A DNA stretch of 44,102 nt from Lentisphaerota bacterium. Lineage in GTDB: Bacteria > Verrucomicrobiota > Lentisphaeria > Victivallales > Victivallaceae. The DNA lies in assembly GCA_015061495.1 (NCBI GenBank), contig SUWL01000014.1:1-44102 (forward strand), given 5' to 3'. The position numbers were made by a program, and so were the translations under genes. Position 1 is the first letter of the stretch. Each line of letters begins with the position of its first letter. Below are positions 8,567 through 16,827 of this stretch, one piece after another. The notes beneath the pieces are model-generated. The model worked only from the letters and a program-made list of their open reading frames with translations, was not told the origin of the DNA and did no database searches.

Positions 8567-8643
8567 TGGTGGATCCAGACGGACTTGAACCGCCGACCCG
8601 GAGATTATGAGTCACCTGCTCTAACCGACTGAGCTATGGATCC
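8567..8643 (-). tRNA. tRNA with CAU anticodon (Ile2 more likely than elongator Met)
   Basis: A complete cloverleaf of 74 nt plus an encoded CCA. The acceptor GGATCCA/TGGATCC is fully paired. The D stem is GCTC/GAGC, the anticodon loop CTCATAA (anticodon complementary to 8607-8609), and the T loop TTCAAGT. The anticodon stem GGTGA/TCTCC has one U-U opposition at 29-41. The GAGCAGG-GACTCATAA context looks more like tRNA-Ile2, read as AUA after TilS lysidine modification, than like elongator Met, but this cannot be settled by eye. It is not the initiator. Promoter at 8658-8686, terminator at 8516-8554. Confidence 0.93.
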
Positions 8644-8657
8644 GGATGATATTTATA

Positions 8658-8686
8658 AATATACCCCGGGAAATTATCTTTTTCAA
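8658..8686 (-). promoter_or_regulatory. tRNA promoter
   Basis: Minus strand TTGAAA (8681-8686), 17 bp ending in a GC-rich CCCGGGG, then TATATT (8658-8663). The start would be about 8 bases before the mature 5' end. Confidence 0.75.
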
Positions 8687-8713
8687 GTGCATTCATCACT
8701 TTTTTTCATATTT

Positions 8714-9811
8714 TCACTCTTTTTTGAGCGTAAGCAAAACAATTTCCGAACGATGTCCCAAGCGCAACGGGAAACCATTCCAGATCCCCGTGCCGTTGGA
8801 AATAAAAACCCGGGTGCCATCGACCTCATATTCACCGGAATACATACCCAGATTGAAGAACGCCACCAACAGATCCAATCCGTAGATCATGCCGCCATGA
8901 GTATGACCGGATAATTGCAACTCCACCCCTGTCCGGGCTGCATACGGAGCCAGTTTGGGCTGATGCGCCAGCAATATTCTGAACGGACGCTCCGAAACAC
9001 CGGCAAATGCCTTTTCCACATCCGGCATCGCCTCCCCGAATTTCCGGGCAGTCGGATCGGTAACTCCCCCCAGCGCAAGATCAGTCAATGGAAATTCACA
9101 CCGGTTGTTCAACATCCTTACGCCGCAGCTGCGGATAAATTCATTCCACTGCTTGTACCCGGAATAATATTCATGATTGCCCGGCACACCGAACACTCCC
9201 AAACGGGCTTCCAGATGGCGGATTTCCTGCAAGTCTTTGCCGCGCACATCTGCTCTGCCGTCCACAAAATCGCCGGTGATAACGATCAGATCCGCTTGCA
9301 AACCGTTGGTCAGCCGAACGATTTCACGTACCCGGTCAGCGCCGGTAAACGGATCGACGTGAATATCACTCAAATGCGCGATGGTCAATCCGTCCAATTC
9401 ATCCGGCAACTCCTTGAAAACCAGCTCTTTTCTGGTAATTACCGGAGTTTTCATCCCTTCGTACATCCCGTAAGATACCAGCATTGCCGAAATAACCATA
9501 GCGCCGATCAGCCACCTGCCGCGCTTCATTCCCAGACGTCTGCCAATTATCCAGAAGTACACATCGATCAACACCAGCCAGATGGTAAAAAACATCTGCA
9601 CTGCAAACAGCCAGGTAAAAGGCAGCAGAACCCATGCCGGAAGTTCCGGATTGAAAAGAGTCTTACTGCCAAACAACCGCAATACGTAAAATTTACCGGC
9701 GATCAGCAGCACGACGATGGACAGCAATATTTTCCATATCCGGCGGATTTTCAACGGCATTATTACCCGGACGATCATCAGCGAACCGGATAACAGCAAA
9801 TATATCCACAT
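8714..9811 (-). CDS. Membrane-anchored calcineurin-like metallophosphoesterase (YaeI/YkuE type)
   Basis: 365 residues. About four hydrophobic segments occupy the first 130 residues. A metallophosphoesterase domain follows with all five motifs: LSDIHVD, ITGDFVDG, GVPGNHEYY, LAHQPKL and LSGHTHGG, which hold two metal ions. Homologues such as E. coli YaeI act on UDP-2,3-diacylglucosamine or related lipids, or have unknown substrates. The start is the ATG at 9809-9811, which shares one base with the nadA stop (TAATG), so translation is coupled to nadA. An in-frame start 57 bases further upstream lies inside nadA and is rejected. It is the third gene of the cysK-nadA operon. Confidence 0.88.
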   Translation of the reverse strand: MWIYLLLSGSLMIVRVIMPLKIRRIWKILLSIVVLLIAGKFYVLRLFGSKTLFNPELPAWVLLPFTWLFAVQMFFTIWLVLIDVYFWIIGRRLGMKRGRWLIGAMVISAMLVSYGMYEGMKTPVITRKELVFKELPDELDGLTIAHLSDIHVDPFTGADRVREIVRLTNGLQADLIVITGDFVDGRADVRGKDLQEIRHLEARLGVFGVPGNHEYYSGYKQWNEFIRSCGVRMLNNRCEFPLTDLALGGVTDPTARKFGEAMPDVEKAFAGVSERPFRILLAHQPKLAPYAARTGVELQLSGHTHGGMIYGLDLLVAFFNLGMYSGEYEVDGTRVFISNGTGIWNGFPLRLGHRSEIVLLTLKKE

Positions 9812-10716
9812 TATTTGGACAACTCCAGCATTTTTTCGATCGGTTTCCGGGCTTTGGCGATGGCCCATTCATCCAACTGCACCTGGCATGAAAGATCACG
9901 CAGTACGCTGGCGATTTTATCCAGAGTGATTTTTTTCATATCTTCGCATACCGGATTATTTTCCAGAGGATAGAACTTCTTGTCCGGATTTTCCTTTTTC
10001 ATCCGGTGGATAATGCCGATTTCAGTACCGACGACAAACTCCGATGCCGGAGAATCAGCAACAAACTTCAACATCCCCCCGGTACTCAACGCTTCATCTG
10101 CCAGCGCGGTAACTTCCACCCGGCACTCGGGATGAACCATCACCACCGCGCCGGGATGATCCTGCCGCGCCTGACGGATATCATCCGGAGTGATCCGGTT
10201 GTGGATCGGACAGCAGCCATTCCACAACTCCATCGGACGGTCAAGTTTTTTTACCAGATTACCGCCCAGATTGGCATCCGGGAGAAACATCACTTTTTGA
10301 CCGGCAGGCAGAGATGCCACGATCTTTTCTGCATTGCCGCTGGTACAGCAGATATCCACTTCGCTTTTGGTTGCCGCAGTGGTGTTGACATAGGCAATCA
10401 GCAACGTATCCGGATTGTTTTCCCGGAATTTGCGCACATCCGCCGGATCAGCCATATCCGCCATCGGGCAGCCGGATTCCGGAGCCGGATGCAGAACGAT
10501 CGAATCCGGAGACAGTATCTTGGCAGTTTCTGCCATAAAACGGACACCGCACAGCACGATCACCTTTGCCTGACAATCCGCGGCTATGCGTGCCAGTTCC
10601 AGAGAATCCCCGCTGAAGTCAGCGATATCCTGAACCTCCGGCAAGGTATAATTGTGCGCCATGATGACCGCATTGCGGGCGGCTTTCAATTCGGCGATTT
10701 CCTGAATAATATCCAT
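9811..10716 (-). CDS. nadA: Quinolinate synthase
   Basis: 301 residues. It condenses iminoaspartate with dihydroxyacetone phosphate to quinolinate in NAD synthesis. The N-terminal AHNYTLPEVQDIADFSGDS is typical. The three cysteines that hold the [4Fe-4S] cluster are Cys83 (SGCPMAD), Cys169 (CCPIHN) and Cys257 (NPVCEDMKK), positions that match the Thermotoga enzyme. No nadB or nadC lies alongside. It follows cysK by 18 bp with a strong AAGGAGG site. Pairing a cysteine synthase with a cluster enzyme may help cluster supply, but this is only a guess. Confidence 0.96.
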   Translation of the reverse strand: MDIIQEIAELKAARNAVIMAHNYTLPEVQDIADFSGDSLELARIAADCQAKVIVLCGVRFMAETAKILSPDSIVLHPAPESGCPMADMADPADVRKFRENNPDTLLIAYVNTTAATKSEVDICCTSGNAEKIVASLPAGQKVMFLPDANLGGNLVKKLDRPMELWNGCCPIHNRITPDDIRQARQDHPGAVVMVHPECRVEVTALADEALSTGGMLKFVADSPASEFVVGTEIGIIHRMKKENPDKKFYPLENNPVCEDMKKITLDKIASVLRDLSCQVQLDEWAIAKARKPIEKMLELSK

Positions 10717-10734
10717 AACTTGACCCTCCTTATT

Positions 10735-11652
10735 TCAATCAAACAGCCAGGTGGAAAGATACCTCTCTCCGGTATCCGGAAGCAATACCACGATATTTTT
10801 ACCGGCAAATTTTTCACTTTGTGCAACCTGAAGCGCCGCATACAATGCCGCTCCGCCGGAAATACCGATCAGCAGTCCCTCCTGTTTTGCCGCTTCCCGG
10901 GCAGTTTTTCCGGCATCGTCAGCCGAAACGGTAATTATCCGGTCAAAAAGCGACACATCGGCAACAGCCGGAATAAACCCTGCACCGATCCCCTGCAATT
11001 TATGCGCCCCGGCACTCTTCCCGGAAAGCACCGCACTGGTATCCGGCTCGACAGCAATGATCTGGACTGCCGGATCGCGCTCCTTAAGGTATTTGCCGAT
11101 ACCGGTCAACGTGCCTCCCGTACCGACTCCGGCAACAAAGGCATCGATTTTACCATCTGTATCTTGCCACAACTCAACGGCGGTCGAATCGTAGTGTGCC
11201 TGCGGATTGGACAAATTGGCAAACTGCTGCGGAATAAAAGCCCCGGGGATCTGCTTTTGCAGTTCTTCGGCTTTGGCAATTGCGCCAGCCATACCGGCAT
11301 CACCGTCGGTCAAAACGATTTCCGCGCCGAATGCAGACGCAAGTTTACGCCGCTCCACGCTCATGGTTTCCGGCATGGTCAAAATCAACCGGTATCCTTT
11401 CACGGCGGCGGCGATCGCCAGCCCGATCCCGGTATTGCCGCTGGTCGGTTCAATAATCACCCCTCCTGCTGAAAGCAATCCGCGTTTTTCCGCATCGGCG
11501 ATCATGGCGGCACCGACCCGGTCTTTCACCGAACCGCCGGGATTGAAAAATTCAACTTTTGCCAGTACATTGGCTTTTGTTCTGTTCAATTTATTTATTT
11601 TCACCAGCGGTGTCCCGCCGATTTTTTCCAGAATATTTGCTGCAATATTCAT
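10735..11652 (-). CDS. cysK: Cysteine synthase (O-acetylserine sulfhydrylase)
   Basis: 305 residues, the usual length of the PLP-dependent fold II enzyme that makes cysteine from O-acetylserine and sulfide. The PLP lysine is Lys43 in FFNPGGSVKDRVG, the phosphate/substrate loop PTSGNTG is at 69-75, and GISGGAA lies near the C-terminus. This is the first gene of the cysK-nadA-metallophosphoesterase operon. It is divergent from the HAD gene, and the two candidate promoters sit back to back with 2 bp between them. Confidence 0.95.
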   Translation of the reverse strand: MNIAANILEKIGGTPLVKINKLNRTKANVLAKVEFFNPGGSVKDRVGAAMIADAEKRGLLSAGGVIIEPTSGNTGIGLAIAAAVKGYRLILTMPETMSVERRKLASAFGAEIVLTDGDAGMAGAIAKAEELQKQIPGAFIPQQFANLSNPQAHYDSTAVELWQDTDGKIDAFVAGVGTGGTLTGIGKYLKERDPAVQIIAVEPDTSAVLSGKSAGAHKLQGIGAGFIPAVADVSLFDRIITVSADDAGKTAREAAKQEGLLIGISGGAALYAALQVAQSEKFAGKNIVVLLPDTGERYLSTWLFD

Positions 11653-11706
11653 AAAATATTCACTCCCGAAGACTGTTTTTTCTGAAAAAGTATACTCCTT
11701 TTACCT

Positions 11707-11735
11707 AACATACAGTCAAATGAGATAAATTTCAA
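11707..11735 (-). promoter_or_regulatory. cysK operon promoter (candidate)
   Basis: Minus strand TTGAAA (11730-11735), 17 bp, TATGTT (11707-11712). A second TTGACT closer to the gene has only a 19-bp-spaced TATACT. Confidence 0.5.
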
Positions 11736-11737
11736 AC

Positions 11738-11766
11738 TTGTTTTCCCCCGGCGACGGTGCTATATT
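11738..11766 (+). promoter_or_regulatory. HAD gene promoter
   Basis: TTGTTT (11738-11743), 17 bp, TATATT (11761-11766). The leader is about 68 nt and lacks a clear Shine-Dalgarno sequence before the HAD ATG. Confidence 0.7.
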
Positions 11767-11840
11767 ATAAAAAAATGCGGATATTGTGCCGGATTTCACG
11801 GACATCAGATATTTCACAACCAATGGGACACTGAATAACA

Positions 11841-12413
11841 ATGAAAAAAACGCTTCTGGCTCTGGATATCGGCAATGTCTGTGTCCGGATAGATCCTCCG
11901 GGATTCGCGGCGAAATACGGCTGGGAACGGCTGCCGGCAGAACTTTCGCAACTTCTCATGCAGTATGAGACCGGCATCATCCGGGATGAAGCTGCTTTTT
12001 TACAGCAAGCCGCCGCTTTTTTTCAAAACCGTTATCCGGCAGAGTACATCAAACAGACCTTCAATCAAATTCTGGTGGAACCGGTTCCCGGCATGGAAGA
12101 ACTGGCCGGTGATTTTGAAAATATGGGGGTGACAGCGATCTTTTTTTCCGATATTTCCCCGACTCATTTGGCAAGAACCCGGGAGTTGTTTTCAACCTTT
12201 GACCGGATTTCCGGCGGTATATTCAGTTTTGAATCCGGCGGCTTGAAACCATCTGACCGGATGTTCGACCGTTTTGAAAAACTCCACGGCACTCCGGATC
12301 TGTACGTCGATGACCGCGCCGATCTGATCAATGCCGCAAAAGAGCGTGGATGGAATGCGGAAATTTTTGTTTCCGCTGAAGATTTACGCAAAAAACTTCG
12401 CTTATTGAGTTGA
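11841..12413 (+). CDS. HAD-superfamily hydrolase (YihX-like)
   Basis: 190 residues. Motif I is LDIGNVCV, the DxGNV form seen in YihX-type sugar-phosphate phosphatases; motif II FFSDIS; motif III lysine in GGLKPSDRMF; motif IV YVDDRADLI. The small helical cap between motifs I and II fits subfamily I. It is probably a cytoplasmic phosphatase of a small phosphometabolite. The ATG at 11841 lacks a good ribosome-binding site, but motif I starts at residue 9, so no later start is possible. Confidence 0.83.
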   Translation: MKKTLLALDIGNVCVRIDPPGFAAKYGWERLPAELSQLLMQYETGIIRDEAAFLQQAAAFFQNRYPAEYIKQTFNQILVEPVPGMEELAGDFENMGVTAIFFSDISPTHLARTRELFSTFDRISGGIFSFESGGLKPSDRMFDRFEKLHGTPDLYVDDRADLINAAKERGWNAEIFVSAEDLRKKLRLLS

Positions 12414-12438
12414 CTTTTTCATCAAACACGGATATAGT
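12410..12438 (+). promoter_or_regulatory. Promoter of the secreted-protein/ygiQ pair
   Basis: TTGACT (12410-12415) overlaps the HAD stop codon, followed by 17 bp and TATAGT (12433-12438). Confidence 0.72.
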
Positions 12439-12491
12439 ATATCAGAATTTTTACTGCTGTAATCGTAACACCGTAAATGTCGAGTATGATA

Positions 12492-13013
12492 ATGAAAAAA
12501 CTTCTCTTTTTTTCCGCTCTTTTTTGTTCACTTTCTCTAACTGCCGCAGGAACGATGCATTGCCGCTCCGGAATGATCTCCGCCGCCGAAGTAAGCACTG
12601 CTGATATCAAAATCGCCAATTTCACCGGATTCGGATTCCGTTTGCCCATCCCCGCCAAATGGGGATATGCCACTGTTACGATCACGCCAAGCGATATGCG
12701 GGTGGTGAGTATCTTTGACTACTCTCTGGAAATTTCCGGAGTAAAGTATCCATGCGTTGCCATCTGGAACGGTAAACAGTTTGAGTACACCGTTAAAGAT
12801 GTTCAAAGTTCCTCTCCGGTACAGCTGTTATTTATCATCGACAAAGATATGATCATCGGCAGTCGAACCACCAATATCAAACTGCGCAGCAATCTTTCCG
12901 AAGCAAAAGATATGTATACCATCAGCGTGCCTTTTACCGTCATTGGCAAAAAAATGCCCACCGTTCCGGCAAATATCCCGGCGGCAGGTATTCTGGAGCT
13001 GCCCGCGAAATGA
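12492..13013 (+). CDS. Small secreted protein of unknown function
   Basis: 173 residues from ATG 12492; ATGs at 12477 and 12486 are also possible, and none has a strong ribosome-binding site. The N-terminus MKKLLFFSALFCSLSLTAAG is a clear Sec signal peptide, with cleavage expected after the Thr-Ala-Ala region. The mature part is beta-strand rich (FRLPIPAKWGYATVTITP, then a conserved-looking YPCVAIWNG) and ends in a Pro/Ala-rich tail. I do not recognise a family. Its stop overlaps the ygiQ start by 4 bases (ATGA), so the two genes share a transcript although their roles look unrelated. Confidence 0.78.
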   Translation: MKKLLFFSALFCSLSLTAAGTMHCRSGMISAAEVSTADIKIANFTGFGFRLPIPAKWGYATVTITPSDMRVVSIFDYSLEISGVKYPCVAIWNGKQFEYTVKDVQSSSPVQLLFIIDKDMIIGSRTTNIKLRSNLSEAKDMYTISVPFTVIGKKMPTVPANIPAAGILELPAK

Positions 13014-14725
13014 GCACTCCCGCACCTTTTCTGCCGACATCCGCCGAGGAGATGAAAGCCCTGAAATGGGATGCTTTGGATATTCTGATTATTACCGGTG
13101 ACTGTTACGTTGACCATCCGTCATTCGGAGCGGCGATCATCGGCAGACTTCTGGAACATCGCGGCTACAAAGTCGGCATCATCGCCCAGCCGGATTGGAA
13201 AACTCCGGAAAGTTTGAAAGTTATGGGTACTCCCCGTATCGGTATCGGAGTGACCAGCGGAAATATGGATTCCATGGTCAATATTTACACTGCCGGACGG
13301 CGGATGCGCCGGGACGATATGTTTTCTGAAAATGGAAAAACCGGCAACCGCCCGCCGCATGCACTGGTCGTTTACGCCCAGCTTGCCCGGCAGGCTTTCC
13401 CCGGCAAACCGGTACTGACCGGCGGTCTGGAAGCAAGTTTGCGCCGGGTCGCCCATTATGATTACTGGCAGGATAAAATACGTCCGTCCATGCTGCTGGA
13501 TACCAAAAGCGATATTCTCGTGTACGGCATGGGAGAACGCCCCGTCACCGAAGCATTTGACCGGATGCGGGACAATATGCCGCTGGACGGCATCAGAGGG
13601 ACAGCCCGTTTGCTGGGCAAAAAGGCGGCACTGGATTTTGACCGCACCAACTATGTTGAACTGCCCTCCTACGAGGAGATCCTCAACAACAAAGATGCTT
13701 TGATGACTGAAACAAAATTGCTGGAAGCCAACATGAATTACTACAGTGCTTCCGGTCTGATCCAGCAATACGGCGACCGGCTGCTGGTCATTGAGCCTCC
13801 GGCAGAACCGCTTACCGAAAAGGAACTTGACGAAGTTCACGAACTTGCTTACGCCCGCAAACCGCACCCTAAATATAAAGGCAGGATCCCCGCATTTGAT
13901 GCGATAGCGGACTCGATTCAGGCGGTTCGTGGCTGTCCGGGCGGCTGCGCTTTTTGCGGATTGGTTGCCCATCAGGGGCGGACGGTGATGAGCCGCAGTG
14001 AAAAATCCATCGTCCGGGAAGCGGAATACATCTCTTCACGTCCGGAATTTAAAGGGACGATTTCTGACGTCGGCGGTGCCGCCGGAAATATTTTCGGCAG
14101 TTCATACGATACCGAAAAGTGCAAAAAATGCCACCGGGTAAGTTGTCTTTTTCCCAAGCCCTGCCCTTCCTACAAATGCGATGGACAAGCGATGGTGCAT
14201 CTGCTGCGTACTTTGCGGAAAATGCCGAAAATCCGCCATTTGTATATCAATTCAGGCATCCGTCTGGATCTCTGTTTGCGGCAGAAAGAACTGCTTTATG
14301 AATTGATCGCCCATCATGTTTCCGGTCACATGAAAGTTGCTCCGGAGCATCTGCATCCCACGGTGATGAAACTGATGCGCAAAGGCACTCCGGAAGAGTT
14401 CTTTGAATTTATGCGCGAATTTGAACGCATCAGCAAGGAGTGCGGTCTGGAACAATATCTGATCCCGTTGTTTATATCCAACTTCCCCGGATGCACCGGT
14501 AAAGAGATGAAAACGGTCGATGATTTCCTCAACAAGCACCATTGGAGTCTGCAGCAGGTACAGGATTATATCCCGCTGCCGATGACCATGGGAGCTGCGA
14601 TGTATTACACGGGGAAAGCCCCTGACGGCACTCCGATCGAAGTCAACCGCGGTCTTGCGGAACGGCGCGAACAAATCCATGTACTGAAAAAACGCCGCAC
14701 CCCGTTCCGTGGCAAAAAGCGGTAA
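13010..14725 (+). CDS. ygiQ: YgiQ-family radical SAM protein
   Basis: 571 residues, matching the UPF0313/YgiQ family. The cluster-binding cysteines are Cys309, Cys313 and Cys316 in RGCPGGCAFCG (CxxxCxxC form). Other family hallmarks are the N-terminal ITGDCYVDHPSFGAAIIGR and GGLEASLRR, then PCPSYKC in the middle and KVAPEHLHP. The usual N-terminal B12-binding-like region and C-terminal YgiQ domain are present. The reaction is unknown. The start is the ATG overlapping the preceding stop by 4 bases. Confidence 0.93.
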   Translation: MSTPAPFLPTSAEEMKALKWDALDILIITGDCYVDHPSFGAAIIGRLLEHRGYKVGIIAQPDWKTPESLKVMGTPRIGIGVTSGNMDSMVNIYTAGRRMRRDDMFSENGKTGNRPPHALVVYAQLARQAFPGKPVLTGGLEASLRRVAHYDYWQDKIRPSMLLDTKSDILVYGMGERPVTEAFDRMRDNMPLDGIRGTARLLGKKAALDFDRTNYVELPSYEEILNNKDALMTETKLLEANMNYYSASGLIQQYGDRLLVIEPPAEPLTEKELDEVHELAYARKPHPKYKGRIPAFDAIADSIQAVRGCPGGCAFCGLVAHQGRTVMSRSEKSIVREAEYISSRPEFKGTISDVGGAAGNIFGSSYDTEKCKKCHRVSCLFPKPCPSYKCDGQAMVHLLRTLRKMPKIRHLYINSGIRLDLCLRQKELLYELIAHHVSGHMKVAPEHLHPTVMKLMRKGTPEEFFEFMREFERISKECGLEQYLIPLFISNFPGCTGKEMKTVDDFLNKHHWSLQQVQDYIPLPMTMGAAMYYTGKAPDGTPIEVNRGLAERREQIHVLKKRRTPFRGKKR

Positions 14726-14747
14726 CTTCACCGGTGCGATGATTGGT

Positions 14748-15029
14748 TCAGGAGAGTTTTTTCAGCGCATCAATTCCGCTCATTCCGGGGAGAACCCCCA
14801 ATTTTCCGGCGGCAGAAGAGACGCTTTTCACCTCTGCGGCAAACATATCTTCATAACTGGATACGCCGGAAACGATCGCCAGCGCGTGTCCGAATTTTTC
14901 AGCGGCAGCCAGATTCACATACCCGCAGCCAAGTGCGCCATTGGCTGATTTGATCAGCAGGATCTTGATGCCGAACATCTCCCAGCATCCGGCTTCAAAC
15001 ACCATATCTCCGTATGTGATTTTATCCAT
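14748..15029 (-). CDS. DUF1805 (YunC-like) protein
   Basis: 93 residues with the DUF1805 pattern: LLIKSANGALGCGYVN, then EKFGHALAIVSGVSSYEDM and the final LGVLPGMSGIDALKKL. YunC of Bacillus is a small cytoplasmic protein of unknown function. It has its own promoter (15072-15100) and a GAGGTGAT ribosome-binding site. It is convergent with ygiQ at a distance of 22 bp, with no obvious terminator between them. Confidence 0.85.
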   Translation of the reverse strand: MDKITYGDMVFEAGCWEMFGIKILLIKSANGALGCGYVNLAAAEKFGHALAIVSGVSSYEDMFAAEVKSVSSAAGKLGVLPGMSGIDALKKLS

Positions 15030-15071
15030 TTCATCACCTCATGATAATTTTTGATTTGGTCAATTTTGCAT

Positions 15072-15100
15072 AATATAACACCGATACCGGAATTTTTCAA
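15072..15100 (-). promoter_or_regulatory. DUF1805 gene promoter
   Basis: Minus strand TTGAAA (15095-15100), 17 bp, TATATT (15072-15077), located just after the araC-type gene's stop. Confidence 0.78.
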
Positions 15101-15106
15101 TCGGCA

Positions 15107-15862
15107 TCACTCTCCGGTCACTTTCCGCCGGAATTCGGCAGGAGTTATTCCGGTATGCTGACGGAAGCGCCGGTAAAAGACCTCAAGCGAAGCAAATCCG
15201 CTCATTTCTGCAACTTGTTTGATCGGTATCCCGACACGTTCGGCAAGCAGTTCCTTTGCCATATTCACCCGGCATTGCAGCAAATATTTGTGTGGAGAAC
15301 TCTGCAAGTGCTTGTGAAACAAGGCAAACAATCGAGATGCACTGATTCCGGCATATTCCGCAAGTTCCTCAACCGACGGAGCGGTAACCGGATCATTATT
15401 CAGCTTGCGGCAGACCATTTTCAACGCCGCCGGAAGCGGGGATTCTTTTATCTGCTGACGAAGCAGAGTACCGAGGCAATAAGCGAAAATTTCTTCTCTG
15501 TCAAGTTTGCGCTGCATGGTAAAATTGAGCATATCATCGACGAAGCGGCTCAAATCCGGTACACCTCCCCATTTGCTGACCCGGGGAACCTGCCTCGCAG
15601 TACCGTCTGTTTCAAATTTGCACACAAAACAACGGTACGGTTCAGACGGCGATGTATAGCTGATCGTCCACTCCCCTGGCTGATGCCAGAAAATCGTTCC
15701 CCGGCGAAACTCTTCGCCGCCGCGCCCGGGGAAATAAACCATCCCATCGGTAATAACCTCCACCAACTCGGTCCCATCGGGAATTTGATAAGGCTTTATC
15801 GGGGTTCGCGGCGCACTGAAAAAAAAAGCACCCAGCAGACTTTTATAATGATCACCAAACAT
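15107..15862 (-). CDS. AraC-family transcriptional regulator
   Basis: 251 residues. The N-terminal cupin-like sensor domain covers about 1-120 (VYFPGRGGEEFRRGTIFWHQPG). The C-terminal double helix-turn-helix covers about 155-248, with the first helix pair around VEELAEYAGISASRLFALF and the second around IKQVAEMSGFASLEVFYRRF, then GITPAEFRRK. It is divergent from the isomerase/oxidoreductase operon. A direct repeat between the two genes (15887-15916) is its likely binding site, so it probably activates that operon in response to a sugar. Its own start ATG 15862 lacks a strong ribosome-binding site. Confidence 0.92.
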   Translation of the reverse strand: MFGDHYKSLLGAFFFSAPRTPIKPYQIPDGTELVEVITDGMVYFPGRGGEEFRRGTIFWHQPGEWTISYTSPSEPYRCFVCKFETDGTARQVPRVSKWGGVPDLSRFVDDMLNFTMQRKLDREEIFAYCLGTLLRQQIKESPLPAALKMVCRKLNNDPVTAPSVEELAEYAGISASRLFALFHKHLQSSPHKYLLQCRVNMAKELLAERVGIPIKQVAEMSGFASLEVFYRRFRQHTGITPAEFRRKVTGE

Positions 15863-15886
15863 GTTTATCCACCAATAACATAGTAT

Positions 15887-15916
15887 TTTCAGTCAAAAAA
15901 CAATAGTTTCAGTCAA
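15887..15916 (+). promoter_or_regulatory. Direct repeat, probable AraC-type activator site
   Basis: TTTCAGTCAA occurs at 15887-15896 and again at 15907-15916, 20 bp apart start to start, about two helical turns. The second copy ends one base before the -35 region of the operon promoter, the usual place for an AraC activator. Confidence 0.7.
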
Positions 15917-15944
15917 TTGTATTTTACTATACATCTGCTATATT
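15917..15944 (+). promoter_or_regulatory. Promoter of the isomerase/oxidoreductase operon
   Basis: TTGTAT (15917-15922), 16 bp, TATATT (15939-15944). The -35 is poor and directly abuts the repeat, as expected for an activator-dependent promoter. Confidence 0.65.
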
Positions 15945-16012
15945 AAAAATGCAAGCGTAAAGAGATTGCGCCTGCTGAAAAAAATTCAACTTATCAAACA
16001 AGAGGTAGGATC

Positions 16013-16810
16013 ATGCAAAAAGAGATCGCCGTTCAGTTGTATTCCGTCCGGGAATACGCAAAGAAAGATTTCATCAATGCTCTGAAAAAAATTGCCGATA
16101 TCGGCTTTTGCGCCGTAGAACCTGCCGGCTTCTGGAATATCCGGCCCTCGGAATTCAAAAAAATCGTCAACGATCTCGGTATGGAAGTATGCTCATCGCA
16201 CTCCCCGTGGGCGCGAACTGCGGAAACTCTCGGAGAAGTCATGGACCTCGCCGATGATCTGGATATCAAAACCATCGTCTGCGGTTACGGGGCAGCAGAC
16301 TTCAAGGATACCGATGCGATCAAACGTACCGCCGACAACACCAACGCCATGCTGGAGATCCTCAAACGCAACGGCTACGATCTTATGCAGCACAACCACT
16401 ACTGGGAATTCCAGCGGATCGACGGCGAACTCAAATATGAGATCTACCGCAAATTATGTCCCGGTGTAAAATATCAGATCGATTGCTACTGGTCAACATC
16501 CATCGGCAAAGAAGATCCCCGCGAAATGCTTAAAATATTCCTGGATGATACCGTTTCCATCCACATAAAAGACGGTGCATACCACGATTGTTCCGGTTAC
16601 ACTATGAAAGACGGCATTCTGGATTGCAAAATCGACCTGCTGCCCCTCGGTGACGGTGAATTGCCCATTCCAGATCTGATCAAACTGATTCCAGACCGTA
16701 TCAAAAATATTATCGTGGAACTGGATTACTGTAATATTGAAATGTTTGAAGCACTCAAACGCAGTTACAACTATCTGACCTCCACCGGACTGGTCGCCGG
16801 ACATAAATAA
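16013..16810 (+). CDS. Sugar phosphate isomerase/epimerase (xylose isomerase-like TIM barrel)
   Basis: 265 residues of the AP-endonuclease-2/xylose isomerase-like fold. The start is VQLYSVREYAKKDF, followed by IGFCAVEPAGFW. Later segments carry the metal ligands: HNHYWEFQ, YQIDCYWS, SIHIKDG and the final IIVELDYCN. Such proteins interconvert sugars or inositols, often together with a Gfo/Idh/MocA dehydrogenase, as here (next gene 17 bp downstream). The strong GAGGTAGGATC site supports the start. The exact substrate cannot be told. Confidence 0.9.
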   Translation: MQKEIAVQLYSVREYAKKDFINALKKIADIGFCAVEPAGFWNIRPSEFKKIVNDLGMEVCSSHSPWARTAETLGEVMDLADDLDIKTIVCGYGAADFKDTDAIKRTADNTNAMLEILKRNGYDLMQHNHYWEFQRIDGELKYEIYRKLCPGVKYQIDCYWSTSIGKEDPREMLKIFLDDTVSIHIKDGAYHDCSGYTMKDGILDCKIDLLPLGDGELPIPDLIKLIPDRIKNIIVELDYCNIEMFEALKRSYNYLTSTGLVAGHK

Positions 16811-16827
16811 TCAGGAGTTGCAAAATT

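Noticed and set aside
9812-9868. Longer start for the metallophosphoesterase
   Set aside because: It would overlap nadA by 57 bases, whereas the TAATG overlap gives a natural coupled start followed by a hydrophobic segment.
11775-11834. 19-codon ORF in the HAD leader as a leader peptide
   Set aside because: No ribosome-binding site and no regulatory hairpin around it.
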